Below are positions 50,966 through 60,128 of a stretch of 64,000 nt of DNA, one piece after another (positions within the stretch are counted from its first letter, which is position 1; every line of letters begins with the position of its first letter). The translations under genes and the position numbers were made by a program. The DNA comes from an uncultured Flavobacteriaceae bacterium (GTDB lineage Bacteria; Bacteroidota; Bacteroidia; Flavobacteriales; Flavobacteriaceae): assembly GCA_943787365.1 (NCBI GenBank), contig CALSMD010000001.1, positions 669,042-733,041 on the forward strand, in the 5' to 3' direction. The notes beneath the pieces were generated by a model. The model was given only the letters and a program-made list of their open reading frames with translations, had not been told where the DNA came from and did not search any database.

Positions 50966-51823
50966 GCTGCGCAAAGTCTCCCGACTTTGAGTTTTGTTTC
51001 GCAAAGCCTGACTTCGTCTAATCTTTGATTACACGACTTTGAGGCACATAAAAAAAGAAAATACAAATAGTAATAAAAGATAAAAATTGAAAGAAGGTTA
51101 CATTATACGAGATCAAGAAAAAATACATTTTATAACAGCTACAGTAGTAGATTGGATAGATGTATTTACAAGAAAAACGTATAAAGATGTAGTTATAGAA
51201 AGTTTGGCGTTTTGCATAGAGAAAAAAGGAATGTTGTTATACGGTTATGTAATAATGAGTAATCATATTCATTTAATAATACAATCTAAAACAGCTAAAC
51301 TTTCAGATTTAATAAGAGATTTTAAAAAGTTTACGGCTACAAACATATTAGAAAAAATACAGACAGAACCTGAAAGTAGAAGAGAATGGATGTTAGAACG
51401 TTTTAAAAAAGCAACAGAAACACATAGTAGAAATAAGAATTACCAATTTTGGCAATATGGAAATCATGCAGAAGAAGTGTATTCGCACAAATTTATGTGG
51501 TCTAAGCTAGATTATATTCATTTAAATCCTGTTCGTGCAGGAATTGTAGAAAAAGCATCACATTATAGATACTCTAGCGCAAGTAATTATGTAAACAATG
51601 AAGGTTTGGTAACTATTGAAATTGTAGATCATCCGGTTATAGATGTTTTAAAAAAAGCGTCAATAACAAAATATAATCAGTATTGAAAGGTGAATTTAAA
51701 TGATAATAGAGATAGAAAATTATATGGCTCAAAGTCAGGAGACTTTGCGCAGCGTGGTAAAAATAAAAGATGTTTTAGCTAGTTTACGGCCACTAAGTAC
51801 AACTTAGCGGCAGCGGAGTGATT
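50966..51823 (+). mobile_element. REP-flanked RAYT transposase unit
   Basis: The transposase gene 51087-51686 is flanked by REP units. Left: gctgcgcaaagtctcccgac plus tttgag (50966-50991) and the tail 51000-51052 (gcaaagcctgacttcgtcta..). Right: 51725-51755, which reads as the inverse of the left unit (caaagtcaggagactttgcg), then ggccactaagtacaacttag (51789-51808). The same units occur without a transposase at 8735-9040 and 26248-26313, so these are probably its dispersed REPs. Confidence 0.7.
51087..51686 (+). CDS. REP-associated tyrosine transposase (RAYT), Y1/HUH type
   Basis: 199 aa from a TTG start (no suitable ATG upstream). The Y1_Tnp/IS200-like HUH motif is MSNHIHLII (His60 and His62), and the catalytic Tyr is probably Tyr143 in KLDYIHLNPVRAG; both blocks are characteristic of RAYTs, single-copy domesticated relatives of IS200/IS605 transposases that move REP palindromes through a single-stranded step. 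It is flanked by REP units (50966-51052 and 51725-51823). Unlike a true IS, it lacks IS200-type ends and is not duplicated in this window. Bases in the gene are AT-rich, typical of island 3. Confidence 0.88.
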   Translation: MKEGYIIRDQEKIHFITATVVDWIDVFTRKTYKDVVIESLAFCIEKKGMLLYGYVIMSNHIHLIIQSKTAKLSDLIRDFKKFTATNILEKIQTEPESRREWMLERFKKATETHSRNKNYQFWQYGNHAEEVYSHKFMWSKLDYIHLNPVRAGIVEKASHYRYSSASNYVNNEGLVTIEIVDHPVIDVLKKASITKYNQY

Positions 51824-51855
51824 TATGAACTCATAGAACATAAAAATAAAACTCC

Positions 51856-52263
51856 TTAGTTATTTTCTAAATGTTCTTCAATATCAGCAATATGATATTG
51901 CAACGCCTGAGCAGAGATCTGTATTTCCTTGATCAATAATGCCAAAGAAATGATTAATAAAATTAAAGCGAACCCAAAAATCCAAACGGCCATGTTTTGT
52001 TGATGAATATAGATTAAAAACATGGTCAACACACAGAAAAGTAAACTTGAAATTCCAAAAATTTGCATCCATCGGGTTAAGTTTAGACGTAGTTTTAAAT
52101 TCTTAATCTGTCTTATTAAAGATTCTTCTTTGCGTTCTAAATAAATATCGTGCAAATTTCTAATGACTGCAGCATAGGCTAAAAAACGGTTGGTATACGC
52201 CAACATAATTAGAGAGATTGCAGAAAATAAAAGTGCAGGTGTTGTCAATGTTAATTCTTCCAT
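51856..52263 (-). CDS. DUF2721 family membrane protein
   Basis: 135 aa, DUF2721: membrane helix near the N terminus (TPALLFSAISLIMLAYTNRFL), a cytoplasmic helical segment (IRNLHDIYLERKEESLIRQIKNLKLR), two more helices (~60-105) and a C-terminal amphipathic tail. I recall this family as widespread and uncharacterised. Reads away from fumC; 232 bp separate the two start codons. Confidence 0.8.
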   Translation of the reverse strand: MEELTLTTPALLFSAISLIMLAYTNRFLAYAAVIRNLHDIYLERKEESLIRQIKNLKLRLNLTRWMQIFGISSLLFCVLTMFLIYIHQQNMAVWIFGFALILLIISLALLIKEIQISAQALQYHIADIEEHLENN

Positions 52264-52363
52264 ATAGATGTCAAAATTAAGTAATAATTACCATCAAAAA
52301 AAAGAAATAGTTCATGAAAATCCCCATCAATTTTCCGCTAACGTGGCAGCAGCAGGCTATCCG

Positions 52364-52428
52364 TTTGTTTTACGCTGAAAATAGTCTATAAGAAAACTAG
52401 ATTTACAACATGAAATTTCAGATTTATC
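52364..52428. repeat. 65-bp direct repeat, right copy
   Basis: Counterpart of 47744-47808. It lies 68 bp before the fumC start, inside the divergent fumC/DUF2721 promoter region. Confidence 0.7.
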
Positions 52429-52495
52429 AACAGCTTGATAACAGCATGGATTTGAAGTGAAAAAATTGTAAATTTGTAATTCAAATCAGAATGTT

Positions 52496-53893
52496 ATGAA
52501 GTTTAGAATAGAAAAAGATACGATGGGAGATGTTCAGGTTCCCGCAGATAAATTGTGGGGCGCCCAAACCGAACGCTCTCGAAACAATTTCAAAATTGGA
52601 AGCGCTGCTTCCATGCCAATTGATATCGTCTATGGATTTGCATATCTTAAAAAAGCCGCTGCCTATACCAATTGTGAACTCGGAATTCTATCTTCTGAAA
52701 AACGTGATTTGATCGCAAAAGTGTGTGATGAAATCCTCACAGGTAAACACGATGATCAATTTCCCTTGGTCATTTGGCAAACCGGTTCAGGGACTCAAAG
52801 CAATATGAACCTCAACGAAGTGATTGCCAACCGTGCCCAACAACTGGCAGGAAAAATTATTGGAGAAGGTGAAAAAACCATTCAACCCAATGACGACGTT
52901 AATAAATCACAATCTTCAAACGATACTTTTCCCACGGGAATGCACATTGCAGCCTATAAAAAAGTCGTGGAAACAACCATTCCAGGGGTTCAAAAATTAC
53001 GAGATACACTTCAAGCGAAGTCTGAAAAATTCAAATCAGTCGTAAAAATTGGACGTACCCACCTGATGGATGCGACACCTCTGACTTTGGGACAAGAATT
53101 TTCGGGCTATGTATCACAACTAGACCACGGATTAAAAGCACTCAAAAACACATTGGAGCACCTAAGCGAAATCGCTTTGGGAGGCACCGCTGTAGGAACC
53201 GGATTAAATACTCCTGAAGGCTATTCTGAATTGGTCGCCGATTATATTGCAAAATTCACAGGATTACCCTTCATCACCGCCCCCAACAAATTTGAAGCGT
53301 TGGCTGCACACGATGCAATTGTGGAAAGTCACGGAGCATTAAAACAACTGGCGGTTTCCTTAAACAAAATCGCCAATGACATTCGTATGATGGCTTCAGG
53401 GCCTCGCTCTGGTATTGGAGAAATCACCATTCCTGCCAACGAACCTGGAAGCTCAATCATGCCCGGAAAAGTCAATCCTACACAGTGTGAAGCACTTACC
53501 ATGGTTTGTGCGCAAGTGATGGGGAATGACGTTGCTATCTCCGTTGGTGGCACTCAAGGCCATTATGAACTGAATGTTTTTAAGCCAATGATGGCAGCTA
53601 ACTTCTTGCAATCCGCAGAATTGTTGGGCGATGCAGCACTTAGTTTTGAAGCCCATTGTGCTTCAGGCATTGAACCCAACCACGATGTGATTGAAAAATT
53701 ATTAAATAACTCCTTGATGTTAATCACGGCTTTAAATACCAAAATCGGTTATTACAAAGCTGCTGAAATAGCGAATACTGCTCACAAAAATGGGACAACG
53801 CTTAAAGTAGAAGCCATCAATCTTGGATACGTCACCGCAGAAAATTATGATGCTTGGGTGAAACCAGAAAACATGGTTGGAAGCCTAAAATAA
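52496..53893 (+). CDS. fumC: Class II fumarate hydratase
   Basis: 465 aa, full length for class II fumarase. Signature [16 protein letters not shown] and the N-terminal [25 protein letters not shown] are typical; the active-site His and SSNDTFPT stretch ([15 protein letters not shown]) is intact. It interconverts fumarate and malate in the TCA cycle without iron-sulfur clusters. The next gene, hutI, follows after 4 bp, so co-transcription is likely although the pathways differ (urocanate degradation yields glutamate, which feeds the cycle). Confidence 0.97.
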   Translation: MKFRIEKDTMGDVQVPADKLWGAQTERSRNNFKIGSAASMPIDIVYGFAYLKKAAAYTNCELGILSSEKRDLIAKVCDEILTGKHDDQFPLVIWQTGSGTQSNMNLNEVIANRAQQLAGKIIGEGEKTIQPNDDVNKSQSSNDTFPTGMHIAAYKKVVETTIPGVQKLRDTLQAKSEKFKSVVKIGRTHLMDATPLTLGQEFSGYVSQLDHGLKALKNTLEHLSEIALGGTAVGTGLNTPEGYSELVADYIAKFTGLPFITAPNKFEALAAHDAIVESHGALKQLAVSLNKIANDIRMMASGPRSGIGEITIPANEPGSSIMPGKVNPTQCEALTMVCAQVMGNDVAISVGGTQGHYELNVFKPMMAANFLQSAELLGDAALSFEAHCASGIEPNHDVIEKLLNNSLMLITALNTKIGYYKAAEIANTAHKNGTTLKVEAINLGYVTAENYDAWVKPENMVGSLK

Positions 53894-53897
53894 ATTT

Positions 53898-55136
53898 ATG
53901 AACATCCTTTTTACGCATATCAAAGAATTACTTCAAACCCGACCAAAATCGGAAGTGAAAGTGATGGGTGCTGCAATGAAGGAATTACCACATATCAAAA
54001 ATGCGTTTCTAAGAATTCAAGGCGATAAAATTCTAGATTTTGGCACCATGGCTGATTTGGTCATTCAAGAAACGGATGAAGTAGTGAATGTCACTGGAAA
54101 ACTCATACTTCCGACTTGGTGCGACAGCCATTCGCATGTGGTCTATGCGGGCGATCGTTCGCAAGAATTTGTAGACCGATTGAATGGATTAAGCTACGAA
54201 GACATCGCAGCCAAAGGCGGCGGTATTTTGAACTCTGCTCAAACCTTACAAGACACAAGTAAAGATGCCCTATTTGAACAATCCATGGAGCGTGTCCATG
54301 CACTCATTCAACTTGGGACGGGTGCCTTGGAAATAAAATCTGGATACGGACTCAGTACCGATGCGGAGCTTAAAATGCTGCGTGTCATTAAGGCTATTAA
54401 AGAGGCTGCACCCTTAAAAATAAAAGCGACCTTTTTAGGAGCGCATGCAATTCCAAAAAAATATAAGAACAACAAACAAGCGTATCTTGATCTCATTATC
54501 AATACCATGCTCCCTGAAATACACACTCAAAAATTAGCTGATTTTGTAGATGTGTTTTGCGAAAAAGGCTATTTCTCTTTAGAAGATACCGAACAAATTC
54601 TAGAGGCAGCGACAAAATATGGCCTCGTTCCAAAGATTCATGTGAATCAGTTTAATGCTTTTGGCGGTGTCGGAATAGGTGTCAAACACAAGGCCTTATC
54701 CGTGGATCATTTGGAAGTACTGAATTCGGAAGATTTAGACGTTTTAAAAAACTCATCAACCATTCCCGTGGCCTTGCCTGGCTGTTCTTTTTTCTTAGGC
54801 ATTCCATATACACCTGCACGAAAACTGATCGATTCTGGCATGGCATTGGCCATCGCAACCGATTATAATCCCGGCTCTGCTCCTAGTGGTAATATGAATT
54901 TTGTGGTGAGTCTCGCCTGTATCAAAATGAATATGAGCCCTGAAGAGGCCATCAATGCAGCCACCCTAAATGGCGCGTACGCAATGGATATCTCAGAGCA
55001 GTATGGAAGTATTGCAACAGGGAAAAAAGCAAACCTTATCATCACAAAAGACATGGCATCCTACCGTCAAATTCCTTATTATTTTGGAAATAACCCCATA
55101 CACAAGGTGATGATTAATGGCAAATTTGTAGACTAA
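53898..55136 (+). CDS. hutI: Imidazolonepropionase
   Basis: 412 aa amidohydrolase with the metal site CDSHSHVVYAG (~75-85), the GGGIL substrate loop, HVNQFNAFGG and the late block ALATDYNPGSAPSGNM typical of HutI. It opens imidazolonepropionate to formiminoglutamate in histidine degradation. The next step (HutG, formimidoylglutamase) is encoded at 56116, separated by one opposite-strand gene; hutH and hutU are not in this window. Starts 4 bp after fumC. Confidence 0.95.
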   Translation: MNILFTHIKELLQTRPKSEVKVMGAAMKELPHIKNAFLRIQGDKILDFGTMADLVIQETDEVVNVTGKLILPTWCDSHSHVVYAGDRSQEFVDRLNGLSYEDIAAKGGGILNSAQTLQDTSKDALFEQSMERVHALIQLGTGALEIKSGYGLSTDAELKMLRVIKAIKEAAPLKIKATFLGAHAIPKKYKNNKQAYLDLIINTMLPEIHTQKLADFVDVFCEKGYFSLEDTEQILEAATKYGLVPKIHVNQFNAFGGVGIGVKHKALSVDHLEVLNSEDLDVLKNSSTIPVALPGCSFFLGIPYTPARKLIDSGMALAIATDYNPGSAPSGNMNFVVSLACIKMNMSPEEAINAATLNGAYAMDISEQYGSIATGKKANLIITKDMASYRQIPYYFGNNPIHKVMINGKFVD

Positions 55137-55143
55137 TTTGTTC

Positions 55144-56025
55144 CTATTTCAAAGTGAATGTAGACGAAGAAATCAACACATTTTGATCAAATACATTTAC
55201 AGAATAAACCCCCTTTTCATAATCGCCCTCTTCGGCAGAAACAAAATCACAAACATCTAAGAGCTCGTTATTGTAAGTAAAAGCACTCACGTAACTGTAT
55301 TTTAAAATGTCTTCATCAAACTGAACAGGCGTGTTGGATCCAATCACACTAAGATTCGGGTCGATCACTTGAACGAAATATTTTTTATCACCTGTCTCTG
55401 TTAACAGGTTTGAAGGTACTGAATAACATATTCTTAAATTGTCAACTCTTGAAGCACGTGTCGTTGGCACTAACTTCCCAGACCTTCTTTGAATAACACC
55501 ATAAGCGTTCAAACGTTCGACGGTTAGTTTTTTAGCAGCATCAACAGTCTCTGACAAACGAAGGTTTTGTTCTGACAATACAGTATTGGAAGCTAATTGA
55601 GAAGACAATTGAACTTGCGTACTGTCTAAAGAAGTTTCTAATAATGCGTTTTGAAATTTTAAGGTTGCATTTTCATCTAACAACACTTCCATTTCAGATT
55701 CTAATTCGAAAAATTTCTTCTTGTATTTAAGCAATGCTGACACAGATGATTTTGAAGATTTCAGCTCAGCCATAAGTGCTTTTAAACGTGCTTGGGCTTC
55801 GATCAGTTTTTCATTCGCAACTTCATTATCGGCATTGGCTTCGTTATACAAAGAAGACATGTTTTCTAAATTTCTAAGGACTTCCGTTTTTTCATTTTCA
55901 AGAAGTGCCTCAGTTGCGTTACTCTCTTGGTGCATTTGATAGCTGTAAAACAAGGTTCCGATAAGCAATAATGCTAAAATAATAATCGCTGCCTTCGAGC
56001 CTTTATTTGAAGATGTAGAATTCAT
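55144..56025 (-). CDS. Membrane-anchored coiled-coil protein, unknown function
   Basis: 293 aa. N-terminal membrane helix (~14-34, AAIIILALLLIGTLFYSYQM), then about 130 residues of heptad-rich coiled coil (LLENEKTEVLRNLENMSSLYNE, ALMAELKSSKSSVSALLKYKK, LLDENATLKFQNALLETSLDS) and a C-terminal soluble domain from ~185 (GVIQRRSGKLVPTTRASRVDN..). Probably spans the periplasm as a structural or scaffold protein. It interrupts the hutI/hutG neighbourhood on the opposite strand. I recall Flavobacteriaceae homologues but no function. Confidence 0.8.
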   Translation of the reverse strand: MNSTSSNKGSKAAIIILALLLIGTLFYSYQMHQESNATEALLENEKTEVLRNLENMSSLYNEANADNEVANEKLIEAQARLKALMAELKSSKSSVSALLKYKKKFFELESEMEVLLDENATLKFQNALLETSLDSTQVQLSSQLASNTVLSEQNLRLSETVDAAKKLTVERLNAYGVIQRRSGKLVPTTRASRVDNLRICYSVPSNLLTETGDKKYFVQVIDPNLSVIGSNTPVQFDEDILKYSYVSAFTYNNELLDVCDFVSAEEGDYEKGVYSVNVFDQNVLISSSTFTLK

Positions 56026-56115
56026 GATGGTATATAATTAAGGATTAAAATAAATGGTTTTTAAAATCAATAAAAATTATTGTAATTTTAAAGTCTAGCA
56101 AATGTATTACAAAAA

Positions 56116-57141
56116 ATGAACAATCTTCAAATTATTGCCTCTGAAATGTTAAATCGCATCACGACCAAAAGAGGTGGTGAAACTAAGTTTTTTGAACTTG
56201 TTAAATACCTGAAGAACACGACTCATTTACCTTCGATGCTCGAAGATTCTGAAGTGAAATTTGTGCTTTTTGGAGTCAAAGAAGACATTGGCGTTTTGGC
56301 AAATAAGGGACGCGCTGGCGCAAAAGAGACTTGGGACGTTGCCTTGAAATCACTTTTAAACCTTCAGAGCAATCAATTTACAAACCCATCAAATGTACTT
56401 TTGTTAGGGCACTTGGATTTTTCAAAATTGTACGAAACCCTCGCCACAATCCAGCCAGATCAACTCCAACACACCTATCGAACCTATGTGGAGAAAATTG
56501 ACCAGAGTGTTACAGAATTGGTTTGTGAAATCGTGAAGGCGGGAAAGATTCCCATTATCATTGGGGGCGGTCACAACAATGCTTATGGTGCTATAAAAGG
56601 GAGTACACTCGCTTTAGGTTCTAAAATAAACAGTATAAATTTTGATGCCCATACAGATTTACGAGCACTTGAAGGTCGACACAGTGGAAATGGTTTTAGC
56701 TACGCTATTGAGGAAGGTTATTTGGATCGCTATTTTATTTTTGGTGTGCATGAAAACTATACTTCAAAAGAAATTTTAAATTATATAGAGGCGTCAAAAT
56801 CAAAAATTAAATTCAATACTTTTGAGGATATTATCGTTCGTAAAAAGATATCTTTTAAGAAGGCTTCTAAAAAAGCAATGGACTTTATTTCTAATACAAA
56901 ATTTGGAATTGAAATTGACTGTGATGCCATTCAAAACATTCCTAGCAGTGCGCAGACACCGAGTGGGTTTTCTGTGAATCAAACCCGACGTTTTGTACAC
57001 TATTTTGGAAGCGATCCAAACACCACATATTTACATATTTGTGAAGCCGCAACTGGTGAAAATTCACAGACAAACGCACAAACTGGAAAACTCCTCTCCT
57101 ATTTGATTACAGATTTTATGAACGCTCGAAAAAATTCTTAA
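56116..57141 (+). CDS. hutG: Formimidoylglutamase (arginase family)
   Basis: 341 aa ureohydrolase-fold protein. Manganese-site blocks are present: GGGHNNAYG, INFDAHTDLR, and a late DCDAIQ. The start (MNNLQIIASEMLNRITTKRG) has the family N-terminal extension seen in Bacteroidota HutG. It hydrolyses formiminoglutamate to glutamate and formamide, the last step of histidine degradation, and thus pairs with hutI at 53898. The arginase alternative is less likely because of this pairing. Confidence 0.85.
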   Translation: MNNLQIIASEMLNRITTKRGGETKFFELVKYLKNTTHLPSMLEDSEVKFVLFGVKEDIGVLANKGRAGAKETWDVALKSLLNLQSNQFTNPSNVLLLGHLDFSKLYETLATIQPDQLQHTYRTYVEKIDQSVTELVCEIVKAGKIPIIIGGGHNNAYGAIKGSTLALGSKINSINFDAHTDLRALEGRHSGNGFSYAIEEGYLDRYFIFGVHENYTSKEILNYIEASKSKIKFNTFEDIIVRKKISFKKASKKAMDFISNTKFGIEIDCDAIQNIPSSAQTPSGFSVNQTRRFVHYFGSDPNTTYLHICEAATGENSQTNAQTGKLLSYLITDFMNARKNS

Positions 57142-57142
57142 A

Positions 57143-58018
57143 TTAATCTCCTTTTCTAAACCCATAAAACAACTGGCCGAAAAATCCAGACGGCATTTGT
57201 TGGTCGTCGCTATAACCTAGTACAATATTTTTATCAGGTGTTGGTACGTAGTTGGTTTTAAAAATATAATCCCACAAACTTAGACTGATTGCAAAATTAA
57301 CCCCAGTTTTAAATCCTTTAGGAATTGCCTGTGCATGGTGATATAAATGCATCACGGGATTATTAAATACATATTTTAAAGGCCCATAATCTAATTTGAT
57401 ATTGGCGTGGTTTAGGTGTCCAATTGAAATAGCAATAAAGTGAACGATAAATGCTTGCTCAGGTTCAAAGCCTCCCAACAACATCAACGCAATCACTTTG
57501 AACGGTTTGTAAAAAATATTCTCCATCCAATGGTAGCGCAAATGCGCTGCAAACCCCATTTCTTTTACCGAGTGGTGCACTTTATGAAATTTCCATAAAA
57601 ACGAAAATCGGTGTAATATGATATGTGTTAACCATTGTACAAAATCCAAAACAACAAAGAAAATCAATAATTGAAGTAGGGGAGAAAAATTAGACAAATC
57701 AACGAGGGCAATAGCATTCGGACTTATCTGAAACTCATCAACTGCAATTTTTGTGATGATTTTATACACGCCACTAATCAAAATACTAAAGATGAAAAAG
57801 TTGAAAAACATATAAAACCCATCAAGAAAAAAATCTTTTCTAAAAACTGATTGTTGTTTGCGCCAAGGAAAAATCATTTCAATTCCCCACACAATTAGAG
57901 AGATTACAATAAGACCCCAGAAATAATTTTGCGTCCAAGGCACTTCTAAACAAATGGATTTCCAAGTCCACTGTACGGTTCCCAAAAAGGCGTTTAAAAA
58001 TAATTCTAAATACTCCAT
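57143..58018 (-). CDS. Sterol desaturase / fatty acid hydroxylase family protein
   Basis: 291 aa, integral membrane diiron enzyme. Several helices (~30-50, 78-98, 115-140) and the His clusters HIILHRFSFLWKFHKVHHS and HLYHHAQ, with HLNHANI between, give the eight-His metal ligands of the fatty-acid-hydroxylase superfamily. Members hydroxylate or desaturate lipid chains (carotenoids, sphingolipids, hopanoid-like lipids). A role in modifying the sulfonolipids suggested at 37756-40167 is possible but only inferred. Divergent from hutG; downstream of the E1 fusion by one base. Confidence 0.87.
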   Translation of the reverse strand: MEYLELFLNAFLGTVQWTWKSICLEVPWTQNYFWGLIVISLIVWGIEMIFPWRKQQSVFRKDFFLDGFYMFFNFFIFSILISGVYKIITKIAVDEFQISPNAIALVDLSNFSPLLQLLIFFVVLDFVQWLTHIILHRFSFLWKFHKVHHSVKEMGFAAHLRYHWMENIFYKPFKVIALMLLGGFEPEQAFIVHFIAISIGHLNHANIKLDYGPLKYVFNNPVMHLYHHAQAIPKGFKTGVNFAISLSLWDYIFKTNYVPTPDKNIVLGYSDDQQMPSGFFGQLFYGFRKGD

Positions 58019-60007
58019 TTAATACGCTAGTAACTCCATTAATTCTTGCTCAAAAGTTCGCTTTGCAAGATACTGCTGTTCTAGCTGACTTGCAAATGGA
58101 ATGGGAGTTTCTATACTTGCCACTCGTTTGACAGGTGCATCTAAAAACTCAAACGCTTGTTCCATCAATTGAGACGAAATATCAGAAGCTATACTTCCAA
58201 ATAAAGAGTCTTCTTGTAGTATGATGGCTTTATTGGTTTTTTTGACGGATGTTAATATGGTCTCAAAATCTAAAGGTTGCAAACTTCTTAAATCTATTAA
58301 ATCAGCGGATATATGCGGATGTTTCTCTAAAGTTTCCAATGCCCAATGCACTGCTGCACCATAAGAAATAATCGTAACATCCGTACCCTTTTTGAGTGTT
58401 GAAGCAACTCCGAACGGCAGCGTAAAATAATCTGTAGGTACCTCTTGTCTTATACTTCGGTACAGGGCTTTGTGCTCAAAAAATAAAACTGGATTTGGGT
58501 CGTTTATAGCGGTTGCTAACAAGCCTTTTGCATCGTAAGGAAAGGCGGGATAAATCACTTTAAGCCCAGGTGTTTTTGTAAACCATGCTTCGTTGGTTTG
58601 GGAGTGAAAAGGGCCTGCAGCTACGCCTGCTCCACAAGGCATACGAACTACAATATCTGCCGCTTGCCCCCATCGGTAATGCGATTTTGCTAGATAATTA
58701 ACCACGGGATTAAATCCTGAACTTACAAAATCTGCAAATTGCATTTCTACCACAGATTTAATGCCCGCAATGGACAAGCCCATCGCTGCTTCCACAATCG
58801 CAGATTCACAAATGGGTGTATTTCGAACGCGTGCTTTTCCAAACTGTTCGACAAAATTTTCTGTGATTTTAAAAACCCCTCCATATTCGGCAATATCTTG
58901 TCCCATAATTACCAAATCTGGGTGTACTTCCATCGATTGACGAAGTCCGTCCGAAATGGCATCGATCAATCGTTTTGTTTCTTGGTTTGATGTGGGTTTT
59001 ATATCTTTATAATCAAACGGTTTATAAACATCTGCGAGCTCCGTTTCTAAATCTGGAATGATCGCAGGTTCCTCAGAAGCCGTTTGTAATCCGTCTTGAA
59101 TGTCTTTTTTATAGGCCGCTTTAAAATCCTCTATTTCAGTTTCCGTAATTACTTTTTCTTGAAGAAGATAGGTCTCAAAATTAGATATGGGGTCTTTTTC
59201 AACCCACGTATCTAACAGCTCTTGAGCGACGTATTTAGTCCCGCTCGCCTCTTCGTGGCCTCGCATTCTGAATGTTTTAAATTCAATCAAAACAGGTCGT
59301 GGATTGAGTCGAACACTTTTTGCAATGGCATCTAATTTAGAAAATACTTCCATCACATTATTGCCTTCAATCACATGAGATTCCATTCCATAACCCACAC
59401 CACGATCGGCAATGGATTCGCAATTATATTGTTCATTAGACGGCGTCGAAAGTCCATATCCATTATTTTCGATACAAAACAAAACGGGCAAATTCCAAAC
59501 GGAAGCCACATTCAGCGCTTCATGAAAATCACCTTCACTTGTACCGCCATCTCCTGAAAATACAGCCGTTAATTTGGGTTCTTTTTTTAGTATATGAGAG
59601 AGAGCAATCCCATCCGCAACCCCAAGTTGAGGGCCTAAATGAGAAATCATTCCAATAATTTTATAATCTTGTGTTCCAAAATGAAACGAACGGTCCCGCC
59701 CTTTTGTAAAGCCGTTGGCTTTGCCCTGCCATTGAGAAAACAAACGGTATAAGGGAATTTCGCGGGTAGTAAAAACCCCTAAATTACGGTGCATTGGAAG
59801 GATATATTCATCGGAATTTAAGGCCAATGTGACCCCAACAGAAATGGCTTCTTGTCCAATCCCTGAAAACCATTTTGATATTTTTCCTTGTCGGAGTAAA
59901 ATCAACATTTTATCCTCGATAAGTCTGGATTTCAACATATTGAAATACAATGCCTTTTGAGTTTCTTGGCTTACTTCTTTAAAATCGTAGTTAAATAATG
60001 GTTTCAA
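58019..60007 (-). CDS. 2-oxoacid dehydrogenase E1 component, alpha/beta fusion
   Basis: 662 aa with both E1 halves in one chain. The N-terminal alpha part carries the ThDP motif GDG..NN (SGDGGTSEGDFHEALNVASVWN..CIENNGYGLSTP); the C-terminal beta part begins ~345 (TKRLIDAISDGLRQSMEVHPDLVIMGQDIAEYGG..). It decarboxylates a branched-chain or related 2-oxoacid and passes the acyl group to an E2 lipoyl enzyme, which is not in this window. Fused E1 proteins of this length are known in Bacteroidota. One base separates its stop (minus strand) from the hydroxylase gene start. Confidence 0.9.
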   Translation of the reverse strand: MKPLFNYDFKEVSQETQKALYFNMLKSRLIEDKMLILLRQGKISKWFSGIGQEAISVGVTLALNSDEYILPMHRNLGVFTTREIPLYRLFSQWQGKANGFTKGRDRSFHFGTQDYKIIGMISHLGPQLGVADGIALSHILKKEPKLTAVFSGDGGTSEGDFHEALNVASVWNLPVLFCIENNGYGLSTPSNEQYNCESIADRGVGYGMESHVIEGNNVMEVFSKLDAIAKSVRLNPRPVLIEFKTFRMRGHEEASGTKYVAQELLDTWVEKDPISNFETYLLQEKVITETEIEDFKAAYKKDIQDGLQTASEEPAIIPDLETELADVYKPFDYKDIKPTSNQETKRLIDAISDGLRQSMEVHPDLVIMGQDIAEYGGVFKITENFVEQFGKARVRNTPICESAIVEAAMGLSIAGIKSVVEMQFADFVSSGFNPVVNYLAKSHYRWGQAADIVVRMPCGAGVAAGPFHSQTNEAWFTKTPGLKVIYPAFPYDAKGLLATAINDPNPVLFFEHKALYRSIRQEVPTDYFTLPFGVASTLKKGTDVTIISYGAAVHWALETLEKHPHISADLIDLRSLQPLDFETILTSVKKTNKAIILQEDSLFGSIASDISSQLMEQAFEFLDAPVKRVASIETPIPFASQLEQQYLAKRTFEQELMELLAY

Positions 60008-60074
60008 ATCTAGTTTATTTCTGTTTCAAAAATAGGAAAATAATAGTTAGCACCGTTAAACTTTAAAAATTGCT

Positions 60075-60103
60075 TTTGTAAAACTTTTGAATTGTTATCT
60101 TTG
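60075..60103 (+). promoter_or_regulatory. Bacteroidota-type promoter upstream of the 2OG oxygenase gene
   Basis: TTTG at 60075-60078, 17-nt spacer, TATCTTTG at 60096-60103; 25 bp later the ATG at 60129. Close match to the TTTG / TAnnTTTG consensus. It would drive the operon 60129-63245. Confidence 0.6.
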
Positions 60104-60128
60104 TTACAAACATGATTAAACAAAACCA

